The notes: generated by a model not told the origin, from the sequence alone. Shown: positions 45,045 through 53,775, counted from the first letter of the stretch. The stretch: 64,000 bases of DNA from Thalassospira marina (GCF_002844375.1 NZ_CP024199.1:1934001-1998000), one strand, 5' to 3'. Numbers and translations: made by a program.

Positions 45045-45845
45045 TTAATTTGACGATTTTGCCGGGTTTTCCGTTTTGATCCACAAAACACCACCGCGTT
45101 CGACAGGGACATTTTCTTTGCCATCAGGGGTGGGCAGCGTGCCATCTTCGATCAGGGCTGCAAAAACCCACCAGCCAGCCCAGGGTGTGGTGTAGGAAAA
45201 TGTGCCATTTGCATCGGCCTTGATGACCTGGGTTGAAAAGCTGCCATTGGGCAGGGTGACACTGCCATCATTTTTGAATTCGACTTCTATTTCGGCAAAG
45301 GGCACCGGTTTACCATTGTGTTTTACCACCCCGGAAAAGCTGTTGCCGGCCCAAAGCCCATAGGGGCGGGATAGTGGTTCGATCTCGACTGGGAAGCCCA
45401 CCATCTGGTCCCAGTTGCTGCCATCGCCAAAGGCGTCGATTACGGTTTTGGTATATTGGACGATATATTTACCTTCGGCAGGTTCATAATAAGGCTGCGG
45501 TTCAAGGTAAAAGGTATATCCTGCCGGTCGGGGCAGGGTGACATCGGCCTGATAGGCCTGTTTGCCATCGATATCATGGCGAACCAAATGATCGGTGAAA
45601 TCGGTCTTTTTACCATCTACCTGCATGCCGAATTGAACCGGTTTGGCCATTTCCATGGTTGGCCCCATATCGGTGGGATGGGTGAAAACCATATCGAAAT
45701 GCACATCTTTCCCGGTCGTCTGATCGACAACATTTGTCGACGGGATCAATTGCTGAAAGTGCGCCTGTGCTGTAGCTGCAAACAGGGGTGAAAATGCCAG
45801 ACCGGCACACATGGCCACGACATTTCCTGTCTTGAAGTTACGCAT
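45045..45845 (-). CDS. nikK: Periplasmic DUF4198 protein, NikK-like
   Basis: A 266-residue secreted protein. The signal peptide is about 1-28 (…ATAQA); the mature chain starts with HFQQLIPSTNVV, so an N-terminal His again follows the cleavage site. A DUF4198 beta-sandwich follows (VFTHPTDMGPTMEMAKPVQF; YGLWAGNSFSGVVKHNGKPV). In nikKMLQO operons the DUF4198 protein is the auxiliary K subunit. ATG 45845 is chosen because the signal peptide begins there; the frame upstream is not protein-like. Confidence 0.85.
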   Translation of the reverse strand: MRNFKTGNVVAMCAGLAFSPLFAATAQAHFQQLIPSTNVVDQTTGKDVHFDMVFTHPTDMGPTMEMAKPVQFGMQVDGKKTDFTDHLVRHDIDGKQAYQADVTLPRPAGYTFYLEPQPYYEPAEGKYIVQYTKTVIDAFGDGSNWDQMVGFPVEIEPLSRPYGLWAGNSFSGVVKHNGKPVPFAEIEVEFKNDGSVTLPNGSFSTQVIKADANGTFSYTTPWAGWWVFAALIEDGTLPTPDGKENVPVERGGVLWIKTENPAKSSN

Positions 45846-46124
45846 CTTCAATCCTTTTCTGATGATCCCAAACTGGTCAGGTCGAACGCTAGTTTTATTA
45901 GGAATAATCGTCAAGCCATTGAAATCACATTTTTCATAAAAAATAATAATATGTATGAATTTAAAGTGATCTGTGTGATTGATGGCACGCTGGCAGTGTT
46001 TGGTCCGTTTACCATCTTCGCTAAAAAAGTGTATGTATTGCATGTTTCACGGTTTATCCGTGTGCCGGTAATGCTATGATTCGATCTGGCTTTTTCATCG
46101 ATGAAACGCAAAACGGGGGATGCG

Positions 46125-47600
46125 ATGCTGCGAATGGTTTATGTGACGCCCGATGGTGGGCGGCATTGGGTTGACAGTGAATGGCGCAATACGATGACCT
46201 TGCGCGATGCCATCGCCGATAGCAGGCCCGGTGATTTGATCCGCCTGTTGCCGGGAAACTATTTTCTGCCCGAGGCAATTGACCTGCCACGCGATGGCAC
46301 CCCGGCCGAGCCCATTATCATTCGTGGTGAACATGGGGCGATTATTGATGGCCGTCGCCCGCCTGATCCCGAAGTATCGGCCACCAGTCCGGGGCCGTTA
46401 CGCTATGCTGCCTTTCGCATGATCAATCGCTGTCATATCCGGCTGGACAATATCCGGATCGAGCGAAGCTGGCCCAGTGCGGTTTATATGGAAAACAGCC
46501 ACCATCTGATTTTCAAGGATATGGAAATTGAAGGTGGAACCTATGCCTTTTACGCCGATGGACCAAGTTGCCATCATATATCGGTGGTGCGATGCGATTG
46601 GGTACAGGATGACAGCCTGTGGCGGTACATCAACTGGGCGATGGTCCATGATGGCGAACTGGTACCCGGTGAGAAGGCACCATACCGTTATTTGAACGGG
46701 GCTTTTTTCGGCAGCAACAATATCAAGGGCGATATTGTTATTCGCGCCAATAATATTCGCCACTGTTACAATGCCATTCGCCTGGATATGTCAGATGAAT
46801 ATGCTGATGCGCCGTTAGGTGACTTCAACTGCAATGTTGTGATCACGCAAAACCGGTTTTCTTTTGTGCGTGATAACCCGGTGGAGCCTGAAACCGTCGC
46901 GGTGAATTGGTGGGTGACCTATAACCAGCTTTATAACTGCCATAAATGGTTTTCACAGGACGGGGTCAAAGGCGGCTTCTGGTATTATTTTGGTAATCTT
47001 GGCTGGTTTGATTCCCGCCCAGGCCCCGAAGGGGATGAAAATAATGGTGGCGCGGTTTTCAAATTTGGCAAAGACCCGGATGCATTGCCAAGCCTGCCTT
47101 TCGAAACCTTTCACAACAGTTTCTATCTGCGCCAGCAATATGTGAAAAATGGTACAACCAGCCAGTGGCGCCACCGCCGTAATGCCATTGGTTACGCCGA
47201 TAGTGCGCATTTGCCCCCGGGGCTTATGACGCCCGGTCAACCGTTTTTGGGTGAAGACCTGGAGCTTTCGTCTCAGGAGAATGTCTCGTTTGACGGTGAT
47301 CTGTGTAACCATCCGACTTTTCCGTCAGTGTTTGATAATTACCCCGGTGTTTATTTGGGTGGGTTGCCGGTTAATGGGCCCATTTTCCGCGCCGGGATAT
47401 GCGGGGATCTGGCGTTATTACCGGGCAAGGCTGTGCCTTATGATCAGCCGCTGGCGGTGCAAATGCCCGATGGCACGGTTTGGCATTCGGAAAATGGCCT
47501 TATGCCCGGGGCGCTGGATGGCAACGGCATGTTTACGGGGCCGCGTTATCGCCCGGTGGATATGGATTATTTGCAGCAATGCCAGCAAACCGATGATTGA
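46125..47600 (+). CDS. Right-handed beta-helix protein of unknown role
   Basis: A 491-residue protein. Residues about 25-250 read as parallel beta-helix turns: PGDLIRLLPGNYFLPEAIDL, AEPIIIRGEHGAIIDGRRPP, CHIRLDNIRIERSWPSAVYM, HHLIFKDMEIEGGTYAFYAD and GDIVIRANNIRHCYNAIRLD. The C-terminal half is Trp/Tyr-rich with a beta-sandwich look. No Sec signal is visible after ATG 46125 (GGGGGATGCG before it); ATG 46101 would not add one. The fold suggests a polysaccharide lyase, epimerase or binding protein. It is divergent from nikK and stands alone. Enzyme class not assignable. Confidence 0.7.
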   Translation: MLRMVYVTPDGGRHWVDSEWRNTMTLRDAIADSRPGDLIRLLPGNYFLPEAIDLPRDGTPAEPIIIRGEHGAIIDGRRPPDPEVSATSPGPLRYAAFRMINRCHIRLDNIRIERSWPSAVYMENSHHLIFKDMEIEGGTYAFYADGPSCHHISVVRCDWVQDDSLWRYINWAMVHDGELVPGEKAPYRYLNGAFFGSNNIKGDIVIRANNIRHCYNAIRLDMSDEYADAPLGDFNCNVVITQNRFSFVRDNPVEPETVAVNWWVTYNQLYNCHKWFSQDGVKGGFWYYFGNLGWFDSRPGPEGDENNGGAVFKFGKDPDALPSLPFETFHNSFYLRQQYVKNGTTSQWRHRRNAIGYADSAHLPPGLMTPGQPFLGEDLELSSQENVSFDGDLCNHPTFPSVFDNYPGVYLGGLPVNGPIFRAGICGDLALLPGKAVPYDQPLAVQMPDGTVWHSENGLMPGALDGNGMFTGPRYRPVDMDYLQQCQQTDD

Positions 47601-47663
47601 TATGTGCTGATCGGGCGTGAAAGGACGGCCGCTGCGTAAAGCGGATTCACAAAGGCATAATTC

Positions 47664-47677
47664 TTACGTAAGCGTAA
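47664..47677. promoter_or_regulatory. Putative MerR-family operator
   Basis: TTACG-TAAG-CGTAA, a palindrome with 5-bp arms, lies 69 bases before the MerR gene, just upstream of a TTGACT element. It resembles the TTACG/CGTAA half-sites reported for LiuR-type MerR regulators, so autoregulation is likely. Confidence 0.5.
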
Positions 47678-47745
47678 ATTCATTGACTTTGACGTTGGTA
47701 TGGGGCGAAGGTGTATTTCGGGTGTCCCAAGCATAAGAAGAACAG

Positions 47746-48186
47746 ATGAACGACAAGCTTTACAGCATTACTGAACTTGCCGAAGAATTCGACATTACGC
47801 CGCGCGCCATCCGCTTTTACGAAACCAAAGGGCTGTTATCGCCACAGCGGGCCGGGGCAACGCGGGTTTACAATTACCGCGACCGGGCGCGTCTGGTGCT
47901 GGTTTTGCGGGGCAAGCGCCTGGGCTTTACGCTTGAGGATATCAAAGAATATATCGACCTTTACGATGCCGATCGCAGCCATTCCGAACAATTGGCGCAT
48001 TTGATGCTGGTGGGGCGGAAACGTATTTCCGAGCTTGAGCAGCAGCTTGAAGATGTGCAAACGACCCTGGTGGAGCTTCGCAAGATCGAGGCAGAGGCCC
48101 ATGATGCCCTTCAGGCCCGTGGCCTTGACCCGGAAGAAGCCGTACGCGACATCGTTCGCAAATTGCCGGCAAAAGCCGGGGCGTAA
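47746..48186 (+). CDS. MerR-family regulator, LiuR-like
   Basis: A 146-residue protein. The N-terminal MerR winged helix is SITELAEEFDITPRAIRFYE, then GLLSPQRAGATRVYNYRDRA; a long dimerisation helix follows (GRKRISELEQQLEDVQTTLV). There is no Cys-rich metal-binding loop, so it is not a metal sensor. The overall text resembles LiuR-type regulators of branched-chain/acyl-CoA catabolism. No liu genes are adjacent, which leaves targets open. A strong terminator follows the gene. Confidence 0.85.
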   Translation: MNDKLYSITELAEEFDITPRAIRFYETKGLLSPQRAGATRVYNYRDRARLVLVLRGKRLGFTLEDIKEYIDLYDADRSHSEQLAHLMLVGRKRISELEQQLEDVQTTLVELRKIEAEAHDALQARGLDPEEAVRDIVRKLPAKAGA

Positions 48187-48214
48187 GGCTTCATCTTTTT
48201 GATTTGCAGAATGC

Positions 48215-48253
48215 AAAACACCCCGTCAGCAACCAGGCTGGCGGGGTGTTTTT
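48215..48253. terminator. Bidirectional intrinsic terminator
   Basis: The arms AAAACACCCCGTCAGC / GCTGGCGGGGTGTTTTT (one mismatch) with a 6-base loop, between converging genes. Confidence 0.9.
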
Positions 48254-48268
48254 GTGTGCATGTCGCGT

Positions 48269-50953
48269 TTATGGATGGGTTAGCGGTAATTTGACCTCGA
48301 AGACTTCCTCGTCTTCCAGATATTTGCGGGTAAAGCCCAGTTTTTCACACAGGGTCAGCATACGCCGGTTGGTTGGCAGGACCTGGCCGATAAAGGTTTC
48401 AACGCCTTTGGCACGGCAGAATTCGATCATTTTTTCCATCAGGATACGGCCAAGACCACGTCCCTTGATGTCCGAACGCACCATAATCGCATATTCGGCA
48501 TATTCATTATTCGGGTCGATGGCGACCTGGACAATACCGTGAATATCCCCTCCGGTCGTGCCATCAGGCACGGTTGCGACAAAGGCCATGGCGCGGTCAT
48601 AGTCAAGCTGGGTCTGGCGGGCCATTTCCGAATGCGGTAATTCCCGAACCGATCCAAAGAACCGGAAATGGATATCTTCCGGTGTCAGCTTTGACATGAA
48701 GGCATAGTGCGCCGGTTCATCTTCGGGCTTGATCGGGCGCAGCATATATTGTGTGCCATCTTCCAGCACAATTTCCTGCTTCAGGTGGCGCGGATAGGGG
48801 TGAATGGCGAGGCGTTTGTCATCGCTTTCAACCTTTGGCGTCACCTTGATGCGGGCATCAAGGGCAATGACGCCTTTCTGATCGATCAGAAGCGGGTTCA
48901 TATCGAGTTCGACCACTTCACCCAGATGCACCACCAACTGCGACAGGCGCACCAGTGTCATGAACAGTTCTTCAAGATTGACCGGCGGCACATCACGATA
49001 CCCTTTCAGCAGATTATAGATGCGGGTGCCTTCAACCAGTTCGCGGGCAAGTTTCATGTTCAGCGGGGGGAGGGCCATGGCGCGGTCGCGCACTACTTCG
49101 ACCTCGACACCACCATGCCCAAACAGGATAACCGGGCCGAAAATCGGGTCTGTTGTCATGCCGACAATCAGTTCACGGGCATTGCGCCGTGTTACCATCT
49201 GCTGCACGGTAAAGCCGCGCAAGCGGGCATCAGGGAACTGATCGCCGATGTTTTTCAGCATCTTTTCGGCGGCATGTTCGACTTCTTCGGCACTTTCCAA
49301 ATTCAGGACAACGCCACCCACATCGGATTTGTGGCTGATATCATCGGACAGAATTTTGAGGGCGACCGGAAAGCCGATTTCCTTTGCCGTGCTGACAGCA
49401 CCAGCGACATTTTCAACCGAAATGGTTTTGACCGTATTGATGCCATAGCATTCCAGAACCTGCTTGGCTTCGGGTTCGGTCAGCATGGTCCGGCCGGAAT
49501 GGATGGCCGAATGAATGATCTGGCGGGCCTTGTCGGTTTCAGGGGTGAAATCCTGGGGAACGGAAGGCGGCGTTTCCATCAAAAGATCTTGCAGCTTGCG
49601 GTAATTCACCATGTGCTGAAAGGCGGTAACGGCATTTTCCGGCGTGCGATAGGTCGGGATGCCTGCGGCATAAAACAGCTTGCGGGCTTCAGTTACGGTG
49701 GCTTCACCGACCCAGTTGGTCAGAATGTTTTTGCGGGTGTTTTTAATGGCATCAATCACACCGCGCGCCACTTCTACCGGGTCGGTAATGGCGGTTGGGG
49801 CATGCATCACTAGAAGGCTGTCGATATTCGGGTCTTTCAGGACCTGTTCAATGGCACCTGCATAACGCTCGCCCGGGGCATCACCGATAATATCAATCGG
49901 GTTTGCGTGTGACCAGGTATCGGGCAGAACCTTGTTCAGGGAATCGATGGTGCCTTCTTCAAGATGCGCCAGTTGCCCATGCTGTTCGATCAGGGAATCG
50001 ACGGCCAGAACACCGATGCCGCCGCCATTGGTGATAATACCAAGTTTATCGCCCTTGAATGGCCGCATGCGCGACAGCGTTTCTGCCGCCGAAAACATTT
50101 CAGAAACCGTATAAACGCGCAAAACGCCGGCCCGTTTGATGGCGGCATCAAAAACATCATCCGCACCGGCAAGTGCGCCCGTATGCGAGGCAGCAGCAGC
50201 GGCACCTTCGGCAAAACGGCCCGATTTGATGCATAGAATCGGTTTGTTGCGCGATGCCGCGCGCGCCGCCGAGATAAAGCTGCGGCGTTCATGAATGGAT
50301 TCGATATAAAGCATGATCGCGCGGGTTTCCGGATCCGAACCCAGATAATCGATGACATCGCCAAAATCGACGTCATCGCATTCGCCCAGCGAAATGAAGT
50401 GTGAAAAACCAACACCGCGGGCAGCAGCCCAGTCCAGTACCGCCGTGCATAGTGCGCCTGACTGCGAAACGAAGGCGATTTTACCTTTTTCAATGCTTTG
50501 ATGGCTGAAGCTGGCATTAAGGCCGATGCCCGGAACCATCAAGCCAAGGCAGTTGGGGCCAAGCAGGCGCATTTTGTTGCGTGCCGCCGTTTCCAGCATC
50601 GCCTGTTTAACGCTGCGGGTTTCGTCATAGGGCGTGGATCCAAGGCCCGCCGTTAACACGATGGCGGCTTTGCAGCCTTTCTGATCAAGGCATTCCATCA
50701 CCGGGACAACGGCCTGTGGCGGAACGCAGATAACGGCCATTTCCGGCACAACCGGCAGGCTTTCGACATCGGGATAGGCCAGAACGCCACCAATGGACTG
50801 GTTGCGCGGGTTTACCGGCATGATCGGCCCGTCAAAGCCGCCCGCCAGCAGGTTGCGCATAATCACCTGCCCAACCGAATGCGGGCGATTGGAGGCGCCA
50901 ATAACGGCGACCGAGGACGGTTTGAAGAGATGTTCTAGATTGACTGTGCTCAT
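48269..50953 (-). CDS. Pat-type protein lysine acetyltransferase (acyl-CoA synthetase-like domains + GNAT)
   Basis: An 894-residue multidomain protein. The CoA-binding Rossmann domain is about 1-135 (VAVIGASNRPHSVGQVIMRN) and the ligase-CoA domain about 150-460. It contains ASHTGALAG, whose His is residue 257, the position of the phospho-His in ADP-forming acyl-CoA synthetases. An ATP-grasp domain covers about 475-700. A C-terminal GNAT domain covers about 735-890, with the acetyl-CoA loop DIKGRGLGRILMEKM. The architecture is that of Pat/YfiQ, which acetylates acetyl-CoA synthetase and other proteins. Single-gene unit. Confidence 0.9.
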   Translation of the reverse strand: MSTVNLEHLFKPSSVAVIGASNRPHSVGQVIMRNLLAGGFDGPIMPVNPRNQSIGGVLAYPDVESLPVVPEMAVICVPPQAVVPVMECLDQKGCKAAIVLTAGLGSTPYDETRSVKQAMLETAARNKMRLLGPNCLGLMVPGIGLNASFSHQSIEKGKIAFVSQSGALCTAVLDWAAARGVGFSHFISLGECDDVDFGDVIDYLGSDPETRAIMLYIESIHERRSFISAARAASRNKPILCIKSGRFAEGAAAAASHTGALAGADDVFDAAIKRAGVLRVYTVSEMFSAAETLSRMRPFKGDKLGIITNGGGIGVLAVDSLIEQHGQLAHLEEGTIDSLNKVLPDTWSHANPIDIIGDAPGERYAGAIEQVLKDPNIDSLLVMHAPTAITDPVEVARGVIDAIKNTRKNILTNWVGEATVTEARKLFYAAGIPTYRTPENAVTAFQHMVNYRKLQDLLMETPPSVPQDFTPETDKARQIIHSAIHSGRTMLTEPEAKQVLECYGINTVKTISVENVAGAVSTAKEIGFPVALKILSDDISHKSDVGGVVLNLESAEEVEHAAEKMLKNIGDQFPDARLRGFTVQQMVTRRNARELIVGMTTDPIFGPVILFGHGGVEVEVVRDRAMALPPLNMKLARELVEGTRIYNLLKGYRDVPPVNLEELFMTLVRLSQLVVHLGEVVELDMNPLLIDQKGVIALDARIKVTPKVESDDKRLAIHPYPRHLKQEIVLEDGTQYMLRPIKPEDEPAHYAFMSKLTPEDIHFRFFGSVRELPHSEMARQTQLDYDRAMAFVATVPDGTTGGDIHGIVQVAIDPNNEYAEYAIMVRSDIKGRGLGRILMEKMIEFCRAKGVETFIGQVLPTNRRMLTLCEKLGFTRKYLEDEEVFEVKLPLTHP

Positions 50954-51193
50954 AACCGAATTCCCGCTTTGCTGTCTGAATGGACGTTGTGCAAATGTGA
51001 AAGCTTGCGCAATGTAACCCGTTTTCGGTTCAGTATGATCCGATCAGAATAACTGTTTTTCGCAGGTGCGGAAATTATTTCGTCTGGCGATTATTTGCCT
51101 TGTTCTGAATCAAAAACGGTACAGGCTTCATATTTCTGGAACAAAAATGTGCCGGGGCAGGGTGAAGTAACGAAGCCTGGAATGCAAACAGCT

Positions 51194-51514
51194 TTAATGA
51201 AGATGTTCGCCGTGACCGTGATCAAGGTCATGGCGTTCGGATTCTTCAAGCCATTCTTCAACTTCTGTTGCACTGCCCATGGCAAGGGCGATGGCAACAT
51301 CGTTATGAACATGTTCAAGGCTGTCAAACATCGGGCACCAGCCAAAGGCCTGGATGCGTTCATCGGTTGTCGAGGCGATGGTAAACAGATCACCGTCAAT
51401 CGGATGAACCGTGCCGTGAATGACGTCTTTTTCACCAATAATCAGCCAGCCATCGGTTGAACCGGCAAGCGTGCCCAACTGAACCTTGCGCAATTCGATA
51501 TTTGCAATTTTCAT
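51194..51514 (-). CDS. Hypothetical protein with His-rich C-terminus
   Basis: A 106-residue soluble protein. The first 85 residues are a mixed alpha/beta domain (IANIELRKVQLGTLAGSTDG; GWLIIGEKDVIHGTVHPIDG). The tail RHDLDHGHGEHLH contains five His near the C-terminus, which could bind a metal. No family recognised. It has its own start with GGATTTAACCG upstream, between pat and tRNA-Asn. Confidence 0.65.
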   Translation of the reverse strand: MKIANIELRKVQLGTLAGSTDGWLIIGEKDVIHGTVHPIDGDLFTIASTTDERIQAFGWCPMFDSLEHVHNDVAIALAMGSATEVEEWLEESERHDLDHGHGEHLH

Positions 51515-51565
51515 CGGTTAAATCCTTCGGACCTATGGTGAAAAACAGGTAACGCAGATCAAAAG

Positions 51566-51600
51566 AAAAAGGGACCGAACAAAATGTTCGGCCCCTTTTT
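51566..51600. terminator. Intrinsic terminator of the first tRNA-Asn gene
   Basis: The arms AAAAAGGGACCGAAC / GTTCGGCCCCTTTTT (one mismatch) with a 5-base loop, just beyond the tRNA 3' end on the minus strand. Confidence 0.9.
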
Positions 51601-51603
51601 AAT

Positions 51604-51679
51604 TGGCTCCGGCAGCAGGACTCGAACCTGCGACCCAATGATTAACAGTCATTTGCTCTACCAACTGAGCTATGCCGGA
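51604..51679 (-). tRNA. tRNA-Asn (anticodon GTT)
   Basis: Cloverleaf on the minus strand: acceptor TCCGGCA/TGCCGGA, D-arm GCTCAGTTGGTAGAGC, anticodon stem AATGA/TCATT with loop CTGTTAA, TPsiC arm GCAGGTTCGAGTCCTGC, discriminator G and an encoded CCA. 76 bases with the CCA. An identical copy lies at 53622-53697. Confidence 0.97.
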
Positions 51680-51893
51680 TCAGTGTTTGGCACTCCGTCT
51701 GAAGCGCGTGGCAGGGGTATAATAAATGCCGGAAACCGGCGCAAGACCTTTTTTGACAAAAAAGGACGAAAAATTCAAATTTGCCAAAATTTATCCAGTT
51801 TCAATGCGTTACCAAACGCGCAAAGCGAAATTGGACGGGGCTGTTAAGCCATTGGTCCCGCTGGCCGATACCGTTGGGCTTTCTGTAGCGATG

Positions 51894-51923
51894 AAAAAAA
51901 GCGGGGCGTCAGATTCACCCCGC
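51894..51923 (-). terminator. Intrinsic terminator of the aldo/keto reductase gene
   Basis: On the minus strand the stem GCGGGG / CCCCGC with an 11-base loop is followed by seven T. It lies 33 bases after the stop. Confidence 0.85.
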
Positions 51924-51955
51924 CGCTTGATATTGGCCTGACGGCTGTTTGTCGG

Positions 51956-52873
51956 TTACGGAACCGGGTGCCCCTGGGCTGCTACCAGGATGGCAAACCA
52001 GTCCTGGCGTTCCAGCTTGATATCGCAGGCCGTGGTTGCGTCTTTCAGGCGTTCAGGCTTCATGGTGCCCAATACCGGGATGGGTTTGCAGGGCAGGCTT
52101 AAAAGCCACGCTATGGCGATTTCTGCGATGCCGGGGGTATTGTATTTGGCACGCATTTCTTCCAGAACCGGGCGCAGATGTGCGGCAACGGCATCATCCT
52201 TGTCACGAAACAGGCGTGATCCGCCCAATGGCGACCAGATCATGGGGCTGATGCGATTTTGCTGCATCAAATCAAAGGTGCCATCAAATAGGGGCTTAAG
52301 CTCCAGTACCGAGCATTCAACCTGATTCGTTACAAGGGGCGTATCAAGCCGGCTTTGCAGCAGATTGAATTGTGACGGCGTGAAATTTGAAACGCCGAAA
52401 TACCGAACTTTGCCGGCACGATTGAGAGTGCCAAAGGCATCGGCGACCTCATCGGCGATCATTAGCGGATCAGGCCGATGCAAAAGCAGGGTATCGATAT
52501 GGTCGGTGCGCAGATTGCGCAGCGAGGATTCGACAGATGCGATGATATGTTCTTTGGTGGTGTTGTAATGATTGATGCGGTTTTCCGGCCGTGCATCACA
52601 AACCAGCGCGATATCGCATTTGGTGACGATTTCCATTTGCTGGCGCAAATGCGGCGTCTGCGACAGTGCGCTGCCAAATAATTCCTCGCAACCGTAATTG
52701 CCGTAAATATCAGCGTGATCAATGGTGGTGATGCCAAGATCAAGGGCTGTTTCAACAAGGCGCAGGATATCGTCGCCATTATTGATGTCCGGGCTGTTTT
52801 TAAGGCGCCATGCACCCCAGGCCAGTGTTGAAAAGCTAAGGTCGTCGGCAAGTGTTCGGCGTGATAGCGACAT
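51956..52873 (-). CDS. Aldo/keto reductase (YdhF-like)
   Basis: A 305-residue NADPH-dependent carbonyl reductase. The catalytic tetrad is visible: Asp in GITTIDHADIYGNYG (about 50), Tyr in the same stretch, Lys in VTKCDIAL (about 92) and His in LLLHRPDPLM (about 133). The phosphate-binding end IPVLGTMKPERLKDA suits NADPH. Length and text are closest to E. coli YdhF. The substrate is unknown; single-gene unit. Confidence 0.9.
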   Translation of the reverse strand: MSLSRRTLADDLSFSTLAWGAWRLKNSPDINNGDDILRLVETALDLGITTIDHADIYGNYGCEELFGSALSQTPHLRQQMEIVTKCDIALVCDARPENRINHYNTTKEHIIASVESSLRNLRTDHIDTLLLHRPDPLMIADEVADAFGTLNRAGKVRYFGVSNFTPSQFNLLQSRLDTPLVTNQVECSVLELKPLFDGTFDLMQQNRISPMIWSPLGGSRLFRDKDDAVAAHLRPVLEEMRAKYNTPGIAEIAIAWLLSLPCKPIPVLGTMKPERLKDATTACDIKLERQDWFAILVAAQGHPVP

Positions 52874-53053
52874 ATCCGGTCCCCGCTGCGCCCATAGTCA
52901 CACAAAACGGAGTGGTTTTGCGGCAGGCGCAGGTGTTGTTGGTTGGTTTATGGCATTGTCCTAGCAAGCCAGCGGAGCGCGGTAAACTATCCATCCATGT
53001 CGGGCGGCCCTCCCATTGGGCTAGCCGTACTGTCAGGGGATAGCAGATGGTAT

Positions 53054-53416
53054 TTAGTCAGAAAGGGCGTAGGCGACCAGGATGGCTGCCAGAAAGATGC
53101 CTGTCATGGCAAGCGGTTCCCAATATTCCATGAAGCCAACGGCAACTAAAATCCAGCCGATACCGGCTAGAATCGTTATCGCCTTTATAACGGGCTGCTG
53201 GGCAAGGGCAGGGCGGCGCCAGCACATGGAAAGGGCCAGCAGGCCAAAGCTGACCTGTCCCAGTGAAAAGGTGCTGTTCAGGCCATAATAGAGTGTCGTT
53301 TCGGGGCTGCTGGGGCGAACGCCGCGCAGATATTGTGAAATCACATCAATGGTGAAATGAAGCAGGCCGATCAGAACCAGCCAGCCATATGCGATTCTTA
53401 AAACCACAATCTGCAT
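53054..53416 (-). CDS. Small integral membrane protein, unknown
   Basis: A 120-residue protein with four predicted TM segments (residues about 5-25, 45-65, 77-95, 98-117) and short loops, ending AYALSD. No known family identified; it could be a DoxX-like or other small membrane protein, but no motif supports it. It lies between the aldo/keto reductase and the tRNA pair. Confidence 0.6.
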   Translation of the reverse strand: MQIVVLRIAYGWLVLIGLLHFTIDVISQYLRGVRPSSPETTLYYGLNSTFSLGQVSFGLLALSMCWRRPALAQQPVIKAITILAGIGWILVAVGFMEYWEPLAMTGIFLAAILVAYALSD

Positions 53417-53582
53417 CGCGCCTTCCTTTGCATGCCAACATCAGATGGCAATCGTTATAGGGCTGCGCGAAAAATCGGGCTTTGCCGATTATCGTTAATT
53501 TTTGCCCGATCGTCCGTATCGCGGGCAATAAGGGTGAATCGGGCAGGCGGGGTATGACGGGCATGATCATGATAGGGCAAAG

Positions 53583-53616
53583 AAAAAGGGACCGAACACA
53601 AGGTTCGATCCCTTTT
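53583..53616. terminator. Intrinsic terminator of the second tRNA-Asn/tRNA-Cys unit
   Basis: AAAAAGGGACCGAAC pairs with GTTCGATCCCTTTT around a 5-base loop. Nearly the same as the hairpin at 51566-51600. Confidence 0.8.
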
Positions 53617-53621
53617 CACAT

Positions 53622-53697
53622 TGGCTCCGGCAGCAGGACTCGAACCTGCGACCCAATGATTAACAGTCATTTGCTCTACCAACTGAGCTATGCCGGA
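53622..53697 (-). tRNA. tRNA-Asn (anticodon GTT), second copy
   Basis: Same 76 bases as the copy at 51604-51679, encoded CCA included. It lies 4 bases from tRNA-Cys on the same strand, so both are probably processed from one precursor. Confidence 0.97.
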
Positions 53698-53701
53698 TTA
53701 G

Positions 53702-53775
53702 TGGAGGCGCGAGCCGGAATCGAACCGGCGTACAAGGATTTGCAGTCCTCTGCGTGACCACTCCGCCATCGCGCC
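53702..53775 (-). tRNA. tRNA-Cys (anticodon GCA)
   Basis: Acceptor GGCGCGA/TCGCGCC, anticodon loop CTGCAAA, TPsiC arm CCGGTTCGATTCCGG, discriminator T and an encoded CCA. 74 bases. It lies 5' of the second tRNA-Asn in the transcript. Confidence 0.96.

Noticed and set aside
48707..49813. 368-codon ORF antisense to the Pat-type gene
   Set aside because: Opposite a well-supported multidomain protein; no recognisable motif.
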